From NCBI RefSeq assembly GCF_902497995.1, contig NZ_CABVII010000003.1, forward strand, positions 1 through 64,000: 64,000 nucleotides of DNA, in the 5' to 3' direction. This DNA is from Pseudomonas fluorescens. Lineage in GTDB: Bacteria; Pseudomonadota; Gammaproteobacteria; Pseudomonadales; Pseudomonadaceae. Below the pieces are notes generated by a model. The model was not told the DNA's origin. It saw nothing but the letters and a program-made list of their open reading frames with translations, and searched no databases. This document shows, piece by piece, positions 8,113 to 20,600 of the stretch (position 1 is the stretch's first letter; each line of letters begins with the position of its first letter). Position numbers and translations under genes: made by a program.

Positions 8113-10206
8113 TTAGCCCTGACTGACCAGGGCTTCGACAGGTTCAATAGTATCGTTACGGACCACAGCACCGAACTGCTGCATCATTTGCTGGATGAAC
8201 GGATCACCGTGGATCGATTCCTCGGCCTCGCGCTGACGATTGACCCGTCGGCGGGACGCGGCCTGGGCCGGCGTTTCCTGCTCCGGCTTGATCAGCTCCA
8301 TGCTCAGGGTCAGCGTACGCCCGTGATGCTGGTTCAACGCTTCGTTGAGACGTCGTTGCTGGGTCGCGTTGAACAAGGCGCTATGGGCCGGGTCCAGGTG
8401 CAATAGCCAGTGATCGCCCTCTACGGCGATCAAGGTACAGTTGGCGGCGATGCTCCCGGTCATGCCGGAGATCGGCAGTTTCGGGAACAGTTCCAGCCAT
8501 TGCAGGGCCAAACCGGTAGCCGGCATGGCGGCCGGCTCTGGTTCGGGCTCCGGAGCCGGTTCGGCGGCATGCTCACTGGCCAGGTCGTCCAGGTAGCTGT
8601 AGGACGAATCCATGTCCGGCTCGATGTAGTCCTCGTCCAGCGGCGGCTCGTCGTCCAGGTCCATGCCCGGCGTTGCCGCATCGACTTCGCTCACGGAGGG
8701 TTCCGGGATCGGCGCTGCGGCCCACTCCGGGGCGTCCGGCACGACGCTGTCGGGCGTCGGCAATGGCATCGGCGGCAATTCGGGTTGTTCAGCGGCGGTT
8801 TCCAGAACCGGTTCGACTGCGGGCTGCTGGACGACTTCGGGGTCTACCGGGTCGTTCCACGGCAGGTCGACGACGGCCTCGACTGCTACCGCCTCGATCA
8901 CCGGCTCGGGCACGATGACCGGTGCGACTGCTTCCGGCACAGGCACTGGTGGCACTGGAGCTGGAGCTGGAGCTGGAGCAATCACTGGCGCAACCGGTGC
9001 AGAGACGACCGGTGCAACTACCGGCGCAGCCACTCGCGCGGCAGCCACTGAATGGGCGGAATCAACTGTGGCCTGGCTGATCCCCACTGTCTTTAGCGAA
9101 TGCCTCGGAGCGTCCGCGGTGTCTGCCGGCCGGAAGGCGAGCATGCGCAGCAGGACCATTTCGAAACCACCCCGGGGATCCGGCGCCAACGGCAAGTCGC
9201 GGCGTCCGATCAAGCCCATCTGATAATAGAACTGCACATCTTCGGCCGGCAGGGCCTGGGCCAGGGCCAACACCCGATCACGGTCGCCGTGACCGTTGTC
9301 GACGCCTTCAGGCAAGGCCTGGGCGATGGCGACACGGTGCAGCACGTTGAGAATTTCCGAGAGTACGCCGTTCCAGTCCGGGCCTTGTTCGGCCAGGTGA
9401 CGCACGGCTTCGAGCAACGCCTTGGCGTCGCCCTCGATCAGCGCATGCAAAACGTCGTAGACCTGCCCGTGATCGAGCGTGCCAAGCATGGCCCGCACAT
9501 CGGCGGCCATGACCTTGCCTTCACCGAACGCGATCGCCTGGTCGGTCAGGCTCATGGCATCGCGCATCGAACCATCGGCGGCGCGGCCCAGCAGCCACAG
9601 CGCATCGTCTTCGAACGGCACGTTCTCGACACTCAGCACGTGGGTCAAATGCTCGACCACGCGCTCCGGTGTCATGTTTTTCAGGGAGAACTGCAGGCAC
9701 CGCGACAAAATCGTTGCAGGAAGTTTCTGCGGGTCGGTGGTGGCCAGGATGAACTTGACGTAGGGCGGCGGCTCTTCGAGGGTTTTCAACAGCGCATTGA
9801 AGGAATGGCTGGAAAGCATGTGCACTTCGTCGATCAGGTAGACCTTGAAGCGCCCGCGACTCGGGGCGTACTGCACGTTGTCGAGCAGCTCGCGGGTATC
9901 TTCGACCTTGGTCCGGCTCGCGGCGTCGATCTCGATCAGGTCGACGAAACGGCCTTCATCGATCTCGCGGCACACCGAGCACTCGCCGCAAGGCGTCGAA
10001 GTGATACCTGTTTCACAGTTCAGGCATTTGGCGATGATCCGCGCGATGGTGGTCTTGCCCACGCCACGGGTACCGGTGAACAGATAGGCATGGTGCAGCC
10101 GCTGGCTGTCCAAGGCATTGATCAGAGCCTTGAGCACATGGGTCTGGCCGACCATTTCGCCAAACGAGCGCGGACGCCATTTACGTGCAAGAACCTGATA
10201 ACTCAT
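8113..10206 (-). CDS. dnaX: DNA polymerase III subunits gamma/tau
   Basis: The clamp-loader ATPase (697 aa). The N-terminus MSYQVLARKWRPRSF is typical. The Walker A motif GTRGVGKT is at 45-52, a zinc module uses Cys64, Cys73, Cys76 and Cys79, and the SRC sensor motif is in ILSRCLQF. A long Pro/Ala/Val/Glu-rich linker (about residues 390-560) precedes the tau C-terminal domain that binds DnaB and the polymerase. Whether a gamma form is made by frameshifting was not resolved. A 30-codon upstream extension lacks family similarity and was dropped. Confidence 0.97.
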   Translation of the reverse strand: MSYQVLARKWRPRSFGEMVGQTHVLKALINALDSQRLHHAYLFTGTRGVGKTTIARIIAKCLNCETGITSTPCGECSVCREIDEGRFVDLIEIDAASRTKVEDTRELLDNVQYAPSRGRFKVYLIDEVHMLSSHSFNALLKTLEEPPPYVKFILATTDPQKLPATILSRCLQFSLKNMTPERVVEHLTHVLSVENVPFEDDALWLLGRAADGSMRDAMSLTDQAIAFGEGKVMAADVRAMLGTLDHGQVYDVLHALIEGDAKALLEAVRHLAEQGPDWNGVLSEILNVLHRVAIAQALPEGVDNGHGDRDRVLALAQALPAEDVQFYYQMGLIGRRDLPLAPDPRGGFEMVLLRMLAFRPADTADAPRHSLKTVGISQATVDSAHSVAAARVAAPVVAPVVSAPVAPVIAPAPAPAPVPPVPVPEAVAPVIVPEPVIEAVAVEAVVDLPWNDPVDPEVVQQPAVEPVLETAAEQPELPPMPLPTPDSVVPDAPEWAAAPIPEPSVSEVDAATPGMDLDDEPPLDEDYIEPDMDSSYSYLDDLASEHAAEPAPEPEPEPAAMPATGLALQWLELFPKLPISGMTGSIAANCTLIAVEGDHWLLHLDPAHSALFNATQQRRLNEALNQHHGRTLTLSMELIKPEQETPAQAASRRRVNRQREAEESIHGDPFIQQMMQQFGAVVRNDTIEPVEALVSQG

Positions 10207-10469
10207 CGAAAACCGTCGCAACCAAGGAACAGAAGCGGCTAATGCTAGCGGAGCAAGGCCGAAATTGCATCCGGTGCGCTCGTCTAATCTGGCCAAGATT
10301 CGCGGTTGCTACGTGCGTAACGACCCCAAAGCACCTGTGCAACGCATTCTGCGCGCCTTGCTGCGAATGAAAATGACCGGGGAGATCGATGACATTATCC
10401 GGCTCCATGTCGGTGGAGAGCCCGGCAAACCGTCATCTGTGGGAGATTCTATGGTTGAGGGGACCCCCC
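10207..10469. other. dnaX upstream region and IS-flanking sequence
   Basis: No supported gene. It should contain the dnaX promoter. A perfect 9-bp stem (GTTGAGGGG, loop ACC, CCCCTCAAC) at 10454-10474 covers the stop codon of the transposase remnant, and may be part of the end of the insertion sequence or a terminator. Confidence 0.45.
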
Positions 10470-10619
10470 TCAACTGACTTTTGGCTGATATTCGCTTTGC
10501 CCTTTCAGCAAGGCGAATACCACCCGAGCAAGCTTGCGAGCCAGCATCACCAGCGCCTGACGCACTCGCTCGACGGTCTGGTGCGTGACCTTGACTTCCC
10601 GATCCCGGTACACGTCGAA
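10470..10619 (-). pseudogene. IS110/IS1111-type transposase C-terminal remnant
   Basis: Reading leftward from 10619 gives about 49 codons ending in a stop. They include …QALVMLARKLARVVFALLKG… and end EYQPKVS. The R-x-x-x-x-x-L-A-R-K-L-A-R-V-x-F-A-L pattern is the conserved C-terminal tail of IS110-family (IS1111-group) transposases. The frame breaks abruptly at about 10620, where an unrelated rightward reading frame begins. Only this fragment of the element survives in view. Confidence 0.72.
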
Positions 10620-10627
10620 CACATGAA

Positions 10628-10879
10628 AACGAACTCGGCGAAAAAACCGGTTTTGACCCCAAGACCATCAGTCGCTTCGAAACCGGCACCAATACCCCCA
10701 GCGTGGAGACCCTGTTCCTGCTTGCCGAGGTGCTGGGGGTGACACTGAAAGCCTTTTTCGCCGATCCGGGCGATGAAGATGAACAGCGGGCATACCTGTT
10801 CGGCGTCATTCATAAAGCCACCCCGAAGGATCTGGGAAAACTGATTGCAGCGGTTGACCAGGTCTTGTCCAAGCCTTAG
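10628..10879 (+). pseudogene. XRE-family HTH regulator, N-terminally truncated
   Basis: An open frame reads ELGEKTGFDPKTISRFETGT followed by NTPSVETLFLLAEVLGVTLKAFF and an acidic tail, ending at a TAG. This is the second half of a Cro/C1-type helix-turn-helix: recognition helix, then the ETGTNTPSVETL and LAxVLGV signature. No in-frame start or first helix exists upstream, where the IS remnant begins. It is most simply a regulator gene beheaded by insertion and later decay. A terminator follows directly. Confidence 0.75.
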
Positions 10880-10889
10880 TGCAGTAATA

Positions 10890-10935
10890 AAAAAGGAGGC
10901 TGACTTGTCTGCTTGATAAAGTCCGTCTCCTTTTT
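10890..10935 (+). terminator. Intrinsic terminator after the truncated XRE gene
   Basis: AAAAAGGAGGCTGACT (from 10890) pairs with AGTCCGTCTCCTTTTT (ending 10935) across an 18-base loop, giving a G/C-containing stem followed by a T run. Confidence 0.75.
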
Positions 10936-11146
10936 ATGTGCCACGCCTGCGCCAGAACCTCAAAGTTCCATGGAGTGTGGATTCCAGGCCATCTATCAAG
11001 TTACATAACTGAAACACATGTAACAAAACTGGACATTTATCGGCAACTAATTGGGGATTATTATTCGACGAACTGCACTTTCCTAAACATGACAATGAAC
11101 TAGTCTCAAGGTGATCTCTTCATCACCTACGGAGCTGAACATCGAA
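10936..11146. other. Intergenic, AT-richer than surroundings
   Basis: No gene seen. It presumably holds the promoter for the downstream small membrane ORFs, but I could not assign -35/-10 boxes with confidence. Confidence 0.4.
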
Positions 11147-11281
11147 ATGAAACCATACCAACTTGTTATACTTCTGCTAGTGCTCGGTGTTTCTTGGTCC
11201 GCCCTGGTAACAGGTGTGATAGTGCTAGCCACGTCAAAGCCTTTACCTCTATCCGCCAACGTTAGCGAAGAGCCTCATTGA
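11147..11281 (+). CDS. Small single-helix membrane peptide, copy 1
   Basis: A 44-codon ORF. MKPYQLVILLLVLGVSWSAL and the following TGVIVLA form one hydrophobic helix, then a short polar tail ending EEPH. A GGAG lies 12 bases before the ATG. It is paralogous to the next two ORFs, sharing Trp17, Val21 and Gly23 at identical positions. Function is unknown; it is too short for many gene callers. Confidence 0.6.
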   Translation: MKPYQLVILLLVLGVSWSALVTGVIVLATSKPLPLSANVSEEPH

Positions 11282-11321
11282 AAGACGGAACAATGAATCT
11301 CCACTCCAAACGGTAGCCAGC

Positions 11322-11513
11322 ATGAAACCGAATCAACTGGTTGTGTTCCTGCTCATCCTGACCACAACGTGGTTTACTCTAGTCTGTGGTGCAGCATTGT
11401 TGCTTTCACTTGAAGACATAACGCCTGTGGTGAGTGAGTTGAATGTGCAGAAGCGCGTTATGAAACCAGGGCCTGGTCAAATGAACGTAAAACAACAGGG
11501 ATACATCCTATGA
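11322..11513 (+). CDS. Small single-helix membrane peptide, copy 2
   Basis: A 63-residue ORF starting MKPNQLVVFLLILTTTWFTL, with the same MKP-x-QLV start and W-x3-V-x-G pattern as copy 1. A longer polar tail follows. Its stop codon overlaps the start of copy 3 (ATGA), so these two are probably co-translated. No recognised family. Confidence 0.65.
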   Translation: MKPNQLVVFLLILTTTWFTLVCGAALLLSLEDITPVVSELNVQKRVMKPGPGQMNVKQQGYIL

Positions 11514-11650
11514 ACATACCCAAATTCATTTTTCTGTTGATTGTGATTGTCATGACCTGGCTACTGATAGTGATGGGTATTGCAAAGTGGTATGGATGGG
11601 ACAAAGAACTTCCATCGACCAGTAACAAGGAAGTATTCAAGGACCACTGA
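11510..11650 (+). CDS. Small single-helix membrane peptide, copy 3
   Basis: A 46-codon ORF, MNIPKFIFLLIVIVMTWLLI then VMGIAKWYGWDKE, again a single N-terminal helix with Trp17, Val21 and Gly23 conserved and a charged tail. It overlaps copy 2 by ATGA. The three consecutive copies make chance open frames unlikely. Confidence 0.62.
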   Translation: MNIPKFIFLLIVIVMTWLLIVMGIAKWYGWDKELPSTSNKEVFKDH

Positions 11651-11824
11651 TGCCTTTATAGGATAATCCTCTTTCGCCCTTCACTTGTGGAACGCCGCTC
11701 CCTTCGCCCATGCCCCTATTCACGCTAGAGCGTCATACATGATTATTGACACTGGAACAGCTCCAGGAAGGTGACACCCATGACCTTGCGGCCCTGCACA
11801 TAACCAATACAATATAAACACACA

Positions 11825-12244
11825 TCAGCGGACATTCTTTCGCAGCGACCCGATTGGCTCACCTGAGACGCTGCTTGATTTGCAGACGTATGCCTCTCGG
11901 TGTGCCTGAATCGCCAGAGCTACTTCCGGCAGGTATAGCTCGTTGGGGTGATCCTCCAGATAACTGACGACGACTCCCACGCTCTGTTCATTGTTAACTG
12001 CCCGTGGAATGCAGACGCGATATTCTTTCGGTAGCAGGTCTGCGTACGCCACTAGCGTTTGGCGGACTCCTTGGACCAACCCGATGCATAGACCGCTCTC
12101 AAGGGCGTTGTAGTCAGTTGGGCTGTTCTGCTTGACCATTTTGCAGGCCATGAGCAAATTGTGCCCGTCTGCGAGGGCTTGCCCACACTCCAGTGACACC
12201 AGGACCGCCAGCGCTACCGGTGCCACCCATCCGATCCGAGTCAT
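11825..12244 (-). CDS. Secreted Rap1a/Tai-family-like protein
   Basis: A 139-residue protein with a Sec signal (MTRIGWVAPVALAVLVSLEC…ALA). Its mature part has the Rap1a/Tai pattern: GHNLLMACKM, then a C-I-G-x-V-Q-G-V-R box, a C-I-P-x-x-V-x-N-E-Q box, V-x-x-Y-L-x-x-H-P, and a final YVC. Four mature cysteines could form two disulfides. Known members are periplasmic immunity proteins to type VI effectors, but many Pseudomonas homologues stand alone, and no toxin gene is adjacent here. A TTG three bases before the ATG has slightly better spacing to GGGGGGA and cannot be excluded as the start. Confidence 0.7.
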   Translation of the reverse strand: MTRIGWVAPVALAVLVSLECGQALADGHNLLMACKMVKQNSPTDYNALESGLCIGLVQGVRQTLVAYADLLPKEYRVCIPRAVNNEQSVGVVVSYLEDHPNELYLPEVALAIQAHREAYVCKSSSVSGEPIGSLRKNVR

Positions 12245-12444
12245 CAAAGTATAATCCCCCCATGATTCAAGGAAGGTTAGCCTTTGAGGAGGCTGGTGGT
12301 AGTCGCGCTGCAGAATTGTTCAGAATCAGGGCAAGGGTCGTCCTGTCCGTTTCCCGCACGCTCTCAAGCTGGAATGCAAAGCGCAGTGCAGTGCACCACT
12401 CAGGTGTCCCTGAACGCTGTCACACTTCGAGATTTTTGACTGAA

Positions 12445-12468
12445 AAATCCTTGTAGAGTCAAGGATTT
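12445..12468 (-). terminator. Terminator of the SRP RNA gene
   Basis: Reading leftward, AAATCCTTG pairs with CAAGGATTT across six bases and is followed by T residues. It sits directly downstream of the 4.5S RNA. Confidence 0.7.
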
Positions 12469-12479
12469 AGAGATAGGTG

Positions 12480-12587
12480 GTAACCCCACCAGCCACACCC
12501 CGGCACACAATGTCACCGCTGCGGCTGCTCCCTTCCAGGCCTGACCGGGTTCACGGTTGATCGTTGCGGGGGGACCGATGGGGTCAC
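12480..12587 (-). ncRNA. ffs: Signal recognition particle 4.5S RNA
   Basis: The leftward strand contains the conserved SRP helix-8 core: GGTCAGGCCTGGAAGGGAGC, followed by AGCCGCAGC, in the usual GGTCAGG…GGAAGG-AGCAGCC arrangement. Long complementary ends (GGTGACCCCATC near 12588 and GGTGGGGTTACC near 12479) close the hairpin. Size (about 108 nt) and shape fit the bacterial 4.5S RNA that works with Ffh. Exact mature ends are estimated. Confidence 0.93.
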
Positions 12588-12680
12588 CATAACGACGCTC
12601 ACCTGACGGCGAGCCGCGCCATTGTACCTATCTGAGAAGAAGTTACAACCGTTCGGATGGATTAAAAAAAATGAGCCCGT

Positions 12681-13847
12681 TCAAGGACATGCCAACACCT
12701 CATCCGCCCTGCCACCCTCCTGCTGGATCACCAGGTGGATGAAGTGCAGCTTGGCGATCACCGCCGGTGGCAGGACGAAGGGATAGAAATCCGGCTGGCC
12801 CATGCTGCGCGACAGTTCGTTGAGCATGCCGGCCAGTTCGATCCATGCGTTGACGAATGACAGGAACGCCGCCCCTCCGGGATGCTGCGGGTCGTAGAGG
12901 GTGCTGGAGGGGAATGGCTGGTAGTCGAAGTCCAGTTCCCGGGCGCTCATGCCGAATCCCAATGCGGTGTCCACTGCGTCCATCATGTGCAGGTAGTGAG
13001 CCCAGGTTTCGGCCCAGTCCTCCCACGGATGCATGGTCGCGTAGGCACTGACGCACTGTTGTTGCCAGTCGAGCGGCGCGCCTTGTTGATAGTGGCGCTC
13101 GAGGGCATCGGCGTAGCCGGCGCGATCGTCGCCGAACAAATCGCGGAACGGTTCCAGCCAGTGGCTGTTGGCGATCAGGCGGTCCCAATAGTAATGCCCC
13201 ACTTCGTGACGAAAGTGCCCGAGCAGCGTGCGATACGGTTCGTGCATCTGCACCCGGACCTGCTCGCGATGGGCGTCGTCGGCTTCCTTGATATCGAGGG
13301 TGATCAGGCCATTGGCGTGACCGGTGGTCGGTGACTGGCCTTCGAGGTCGACGCCGATGAAGTCAAAGGCCAGGCCTCTCTCTTCATCCAGGGTCTTTGG
13401 CATCACCCGTAAACCCAGACTGATCAGCTGCGCGACCAGACGCCGCTTGGCGGTTTCGACCTTGCGCCAGCGTTCATGGTTTTCAGGAATCGACAGGTCG
13501 GGAATGGTGTGGTTCAGGCTACAGGCGATGCACAGCGCATCATGATCGTTGGCCGGGAGCAGCCAGTTGCAGGCGGCCGGGGCGTCGAGATTGGCGCAGC
13601 GGCGGAACACGCCCGCCTCGGGATCGGCGTCGAGCAGCCAGGTGTCCGCCTGCAAGCCGGGCTGCAGCGAGGACAGGCGGCTTTGCTCGGGTTGATAACC
13701 CAGCGCAGCCGAACAGGCCAGGCACTGGCTGTTGCGAAAGAACAGCGACTGCCCGCAGCGGCACTGCCAGACTTTGCTGTTGCGCAAGCTCTCGGCCATG
13801 AAAGGCGCGGCGATGCGTGAGCTGAGCTGCTCGAAGAAGCGGTACAT
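12681..13847 (-). CDS. Putative zinc-binding metallopeptidase (zinc-ribbon plus HExxH)
   Basis: A 388-residue cytoplasmic protein. An N-terminal zinc ribbon (CRCG … CLAC, residues about 29-45) is followed by a large domain with HEVGHYYWD, a gluzincin-type HExxH motif, and a conserved WEDWAETWAHY stretch that could supply the third ligand. This matches the uncharacterised COG4307-type family. The ATG follows GGGAGAGATCGCC. Substrate is unknown. Confidence 0.85.
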   Translation of the reverse strand: MYRFFEQLSSRIAAPFMAESLRNSKVWQCRCGQSLFFRNSQCLACSAALGYQPEQSRLSSLQPGLQADTWLLDADPEAGVFRRCANLDAPAACNWLLPANDHDALCIACSLNHTIPDLSIPENHERWRKVETAKRRLVAQLISLGLRVMPKTLDEERGLAFDFIGVDLEGQSPTTGHANGLITLDIKEADDAHREQVRVQMHEPYRTLLGHFRHEVGHYYWDRLIANSHWLEPFRDLFGDDRAGYADALERHYQQGAPLDWQQQCVSAYATMHPWEDWAETWAHYLHMMDAVDTALGFGMSARELDFDYQPFPSSTLYDPQHPGGAAFLSFVNAWIELAGMLNELSRSMGQPDFYPFVLPPAVIAKLHFIHLVIQQEGGRADEVLACP

Positions 13848-13930
13848 GGCGATCTCTCCCTGGGACTGGCCAAGACTAGATCATTCTCAGACCGGGATCG
13901 TTCCCGCTTTTTGCGCAACGGCAACTATTG

Positions 13931-13984
13931 CCTTCGCGAGCAAGTCGAATCGTCGCACCGCCGCTCCGACTTGCTCGCGAAGGG
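13931..13984. repeat. REP hairpin
   Basis: CCTTCGCGAGCAAGTCG and its mirror CGACTTGCTCGCGAAGG flank a short loop, just after the ligA stop. Confidence 0.8.
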
Positions 13985-13986
13985 CA

Positions 13987-16497
<2,511 letters not shown>

Positions 16498-17352
16498 TCA
16501 GCGCTTCTGGGTCAGGGCGCGGCGTTCGAATTCGACGATGCGCTGACGGTAGTGTTCGATGGTCTGGGCAGTCAAAACGCTGCGCTGGTCGTCTTTCAGT
16601 TCGCCGTTCAGTTCCTGGGACAGTTTGCGCGCCGCCGCCACCATCACGTCGAAGGCTTGCTTGGGATGACGCGGGCCCGGCAGGCCGAGGAAGAAGCTCA
16701 CCGCCGGCGTGCTGAAGTGGTCGATGTCATCCAGGTCGAAAACCCCCGGCTTGACCGCATTGGCCATCGAGAACAGGACTTCGCCGTTACCGGCCATGCT
16801 TTCGTGGCGGTGGAAAATGTCCATCTCGCCAAAGCGCAGACCGCTTTCCAGAATATTCTGCAACAGTGCCGGGCCCTTGAAGCCGGCAGCGTCACGGCAG
16901 ATCACACTGATCACCAGCACTTCTTCGGCTTGCGGTTGTTCCCTGTCGCTGGCCGAGCCTGAAGTCCTGGTGTCATCAGGGAAATCGTCGTCACGGCTGC
17001 TGAAGCCCGGGCCGCTTTCCAGGTCCAGGTTGAGGTTCATATCGCCCTGGGATGGCTCGCCGTGGCCACGCTTGCCGCGCTTGGAACCCGATTCGCGCTG
17101 TTCACGGGCCGGCATGCTCACCGACGGCAGATCGTGCTCGTCCAAGTGCGGTTCTTTATGGGTATCCAACACCCGGGGCGGACCCAACAGCTCGGCGCTG
17201 GTGTCCTCTTCCGACAAATTGGACAAATTGCGGTCAAGACGGAATTTCAGTTTCCCCTTGCCGCCGCGCATGCGGCGCCAGCCGTCGAAAAGAATACCGG
17301 CAATGACAATAATGCCGATGACGATCAGCCACTCGCGCAGACCGATTTCCAT
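16498..17352 (-). CDS. zipA: Cell division protein ZipA
   Basis: ZipA (284 aa) anchors FtsZ to the inner membrane. A single N-terminal membrane helix ([20 protein letters not shown]) is followed by a basic patch ([11 protein letters not shown]), an acidic, low-complexity linker (residues about 45-140), and the C-terminal FtsZ-binding domain ([16 protein letters not shown] … [12 protein letters not shown]). It lies between smc and ligA, the usual order in pseudomonads. Confidence 0.95.
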   Translation of the reverse strand: MEIGLREWLIVIGIIVIAGILFDGWRRMRGGKGKLKFRLDRNLSNLSEEDTSAELLGPPRVLDTHKEPHLDEHDLPSVSMPAREQRESGSKRGKRGHGEPSQGDMNLNLDLESGPGFSSRDDDFPDDTRTSGSASDREQPQAEEVLVISVICRDAAGFKGPALLQNILESGLRFGEMDIFHRHESMAGNGEVLFSMANAVKPGVFDLDDIDHFSTPAVSFFLGLPGPRHPKQAFDVMVAAARKLSQELNGELKDDQRSVLTAQTIEHYRQRIVEFERRALTQKR

Positions 17353-17619
17353 GTAATCCCGTGCCTCTATAAAAAATGCTGAAAAATAAGGGGTTTACAA
17401 CTGGTAAACCGCTTTAAATCGTGGCGCCAACTCTATGTTCTGACAGGCGTTTTGCCCACATATACGATAAATTGACATTAAACTAGCACGACCAAAGGCA
17501 ACTTTACACCGTCTGTCTTCTGGCTTGCGCGAATATGTCGACTGGCCAGCAAGTAGCGACCGGTCATTCGTCCCGCTTCTCACGAACACGTGCCCTGCAT
17601 TGTCCTGCAAGCCCGCGAC

Positions 17620-20600
17620 TCAGGCCTCGACCATCGCCATCGCCTCCTCGACATCCACTGCCACCAGACGCGAGCAACCCGGCTCGTGCATCGTCACCCC
17701 CATCAGTTGATCGGCCATTTCCATGGCGATCTTGTTGTGGGTGATGTAGATGAACTGCACCGTCTGCGACATCTCTTTGACCAGCCGTGCGTAGCGTCCA
17801 ACGTTAGCGTCATCCAGTGGCGCGTCAACTTCATCGAGCATGCAGAACGGCGCCGGATTCAACTTGAAGATGGCAAATACCAGGGCCAATGCGGTCAGGG
17901 CTTTTTCGCCACCGGAGAGCAAATGGATGGTGCTGTTCTTCTTTCCTGGCGGCCGCGCCATGATCGTTACCCCTGTATCGAGTAGATCTTCGCCCGTCAG
18001 TTCCAAATACGCGCTGCCTCCACCGAAAACTTTTGGGAAAAGGGCCTGAATACCGGCATTGATCTGATCAAAGGTATCCTTGAAGCGGTTTCGGGTTTCC
18101 TTGTCGATCTTGCGAATCACATTCTCGAGGGTGTCCAGCGCCTCCACCAGATCGTCGTTCTGCGCATCCAGATAACGTTTGCGCTCGGATTGTTGCTGGT
18201 ATTCGTCGATGGCCGCCAGGTTGATCGCGCCGAGACGCTGGATCCGCGCCGCGATGCGTTCGAGTTCCTCCTCGGCGTCTTTCTCGTTGGCCCCGGGCAC
18301 CAGGGTGGCGAGTACGCCGTGCAGGTCGTAGCCGTCCTCGAGCAACTGATCTTCGAGGGCCTTGCGGCGTACGCTCAGGGCTTGCCATTCCATGCGCTGT
18401 TGTTCGAGCTGGCCGCGGATCAATTGCGATTGCTGCTCGGCCTGGTTACGCCGTTTTTCCGCTTCGCGCAATTCACGATCGGCATCTTCCAGGGCGATCT
18501 GCGCGGTCTTGAGTGCTTCGTCGACGGTCATGCGCTTGTCGAGCAACCCTTCGAGCGTGAGGCGCAACTCCTCCAGCGGTGCCTCACCCTCCTCCAGATT
18601 GAGGCTCAGCTGTTCGCGTTTTTCGGTCAGGCGCTCGGACTGCATCTCCAGCCGCTCCATCGCCTGACGCGTGGAATCGTGCTGGGCCTTGAGCGAACCC
18701 AGGCGCACCGCCAGTTGATGCGCGTGATCCTTGTGCTGCCGGGCTTCCTGCCGCACCCGATCGAGGCGCTCGCGCAGGCTGTCGCGCTGGGCCAGCAGCA
18801 ACTCGCGCTGCTCGGTATCGAGCGCCATGCTGTCGAGGGCTTCCTGCAGTTGCAGGCGCGCTTCGCCGATGTTTTCGTGCTCCAGCGCGCGTTGTTCACC
18901 GAGCTCGACCAGTTCTTCGTCCAGGCGGGTACGGCGTAATGTCAGCTGTTCGATCTTGGCTTTGCCGGCCGACAACCGGGCTTTCAATTCGCCTTGCTGA
19001 CGGGCTTCATCTTGCAGCAAACGGCGCAGGTGTTCGCGACCGTTTTCCTGCTGACGTTGCTGTGCCCGCAGGTTTTGCAAACGGGCTTCCAGGGTTTCCA
19101 CCGTGGCTTCGCGCTCTTCGCGCTCAAGGCCCAGGCGCTGGATTTCCTGGCCACGGGCCAGCACGCCGCTTTCCGCTTCGCTGGCCCGACGCACGCGCAA
19201 AAAGTGCGGTCCGACCCAGTATCCATCGCGGCTGATCAGACTTTGGCCGGCGCTCAATTGACTGCGCAAGGCCAAGGCCTGTTCGAGATTTTCCACCGGC
19301 TTGACCTGCCCCAGCCACGGTGACAGATCGATCTGCGCCTCGACCTTGTCGAGCAAGCTGCCAGCTACACACATGCCATCGCTGGCCGGGCTGAGCAAAC
19401 GCAGATCGCCCTGGGCAAACCCGGCCAGGTCGAAATCGGCAAAATCGTCCACCAGCACCGCTTGCAGATCGGCGCCGAGCACGGTCTCCACCGCCAGCTC
19501 CCAACCGGCTTGCACCTTCAGGCCTTCGGCCAGGCGCGGGCGATCCGCCAGGTGCTGTTCGCGCAGCCATTGGGCGGTGCCGGTGCCCGGATCGAGTGCG
19601 GCTTGCTGCAAGGCTTCCAGGGAAGCGAGGCGCCCGTTGAGGCGCTGCAAATCACCCTGGGCCTGCTGCTGCGCCGACAGCGCTTGCTGCAGTTCCTGAC
19701 GCAGTTGCTCGAGGCGTTCGACCTGGGCTTCTTCGCTGGACTGCAAGTCTTCAAGGGTCGCTTCACTCGCGGCCAACTGCTCGCCGAGCTCCATGATCGC
19801 CGCGTCTTCCGGGTCCGCCGAGAGCAACGTGCGCTCTTCGCCAAGACGCTTCTGCCGATCGGCCAGGCGCTCCATGCCGGTTTCCAGCTGCTGGATCCGC
19901 GACTGCTGGACTTCCGCCTGACGACGGGGCTCGGCCGCCGTGAGGTTGAAGGTGTCCCACTGCTCCTGCCAGCCGTGCATGGTGGTTTCGGATTCTTCCA
20001 GCGCGGCGGCCGCTTCTTCCGCGGCGGCGCTGGTGACTTCCTGCTCCGGGGTGAGCATGTCGAGCTCTTCGCCCAGGGTCAGCAGCAAGGTGCGGTCGTG
20101 ACCCAGGTGCGATTCGGTTTCCAGGCGCGCGCGCTCGGCTTCCTTCAAGTCATCCTGCAACTGGCGCAAGCGCTGCTGGCCGTGCTGGATGCTCTGCTCG
20201 ACCCGGGCGATGTCGCCGCCGACCGAATAGAAGCGCCCCTGCACCAGATTGAAGCGTTCGGACAGGTCGTGGTGCCCGTCGCGCAGGCGTTCGATCGCCG
20301 CGTCGGCATTGCGCTGCTCGGCCACCAGCGCTTCGAAGCTGATTTCCTGAGTGCCGATGATCGCTTCGCGCTGGCCGACCTGCTCGTTCAACGCCTGCCA
20401 GCGCAGCGCCGACAGCTGGGCCTTGAGCTGACGCTCCTCGCCCTTGTATTCCTGATACTTCTTGGCGGCTTCAGCCTGGCGGTGCAAGCGTTCGAGCTGA
20501 CGCTCGAGCTCTTCGCGCAGGTCGGTCAGGCGGGCGAGGTTCTCGTGGGTGCGGCGGATGCGGTTTTCGGTCTCCCGCCGGCGCTCCTTGTACTTGGAGA

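Noticed and set aside
10185..10477. Short rightward frames upstream of dnaX
   Set aside because: They overlap the dnaX start or the IS scar, carry no ribosome-binding site and show no domain.
12193..12456. Rightward frame between the Rap1a-like gene and the SRP RNA
   Set aside because: It overlaps the Rap1a-like signal peptide region and the SRP RNA terminator, with no similarity to anything I recognise.
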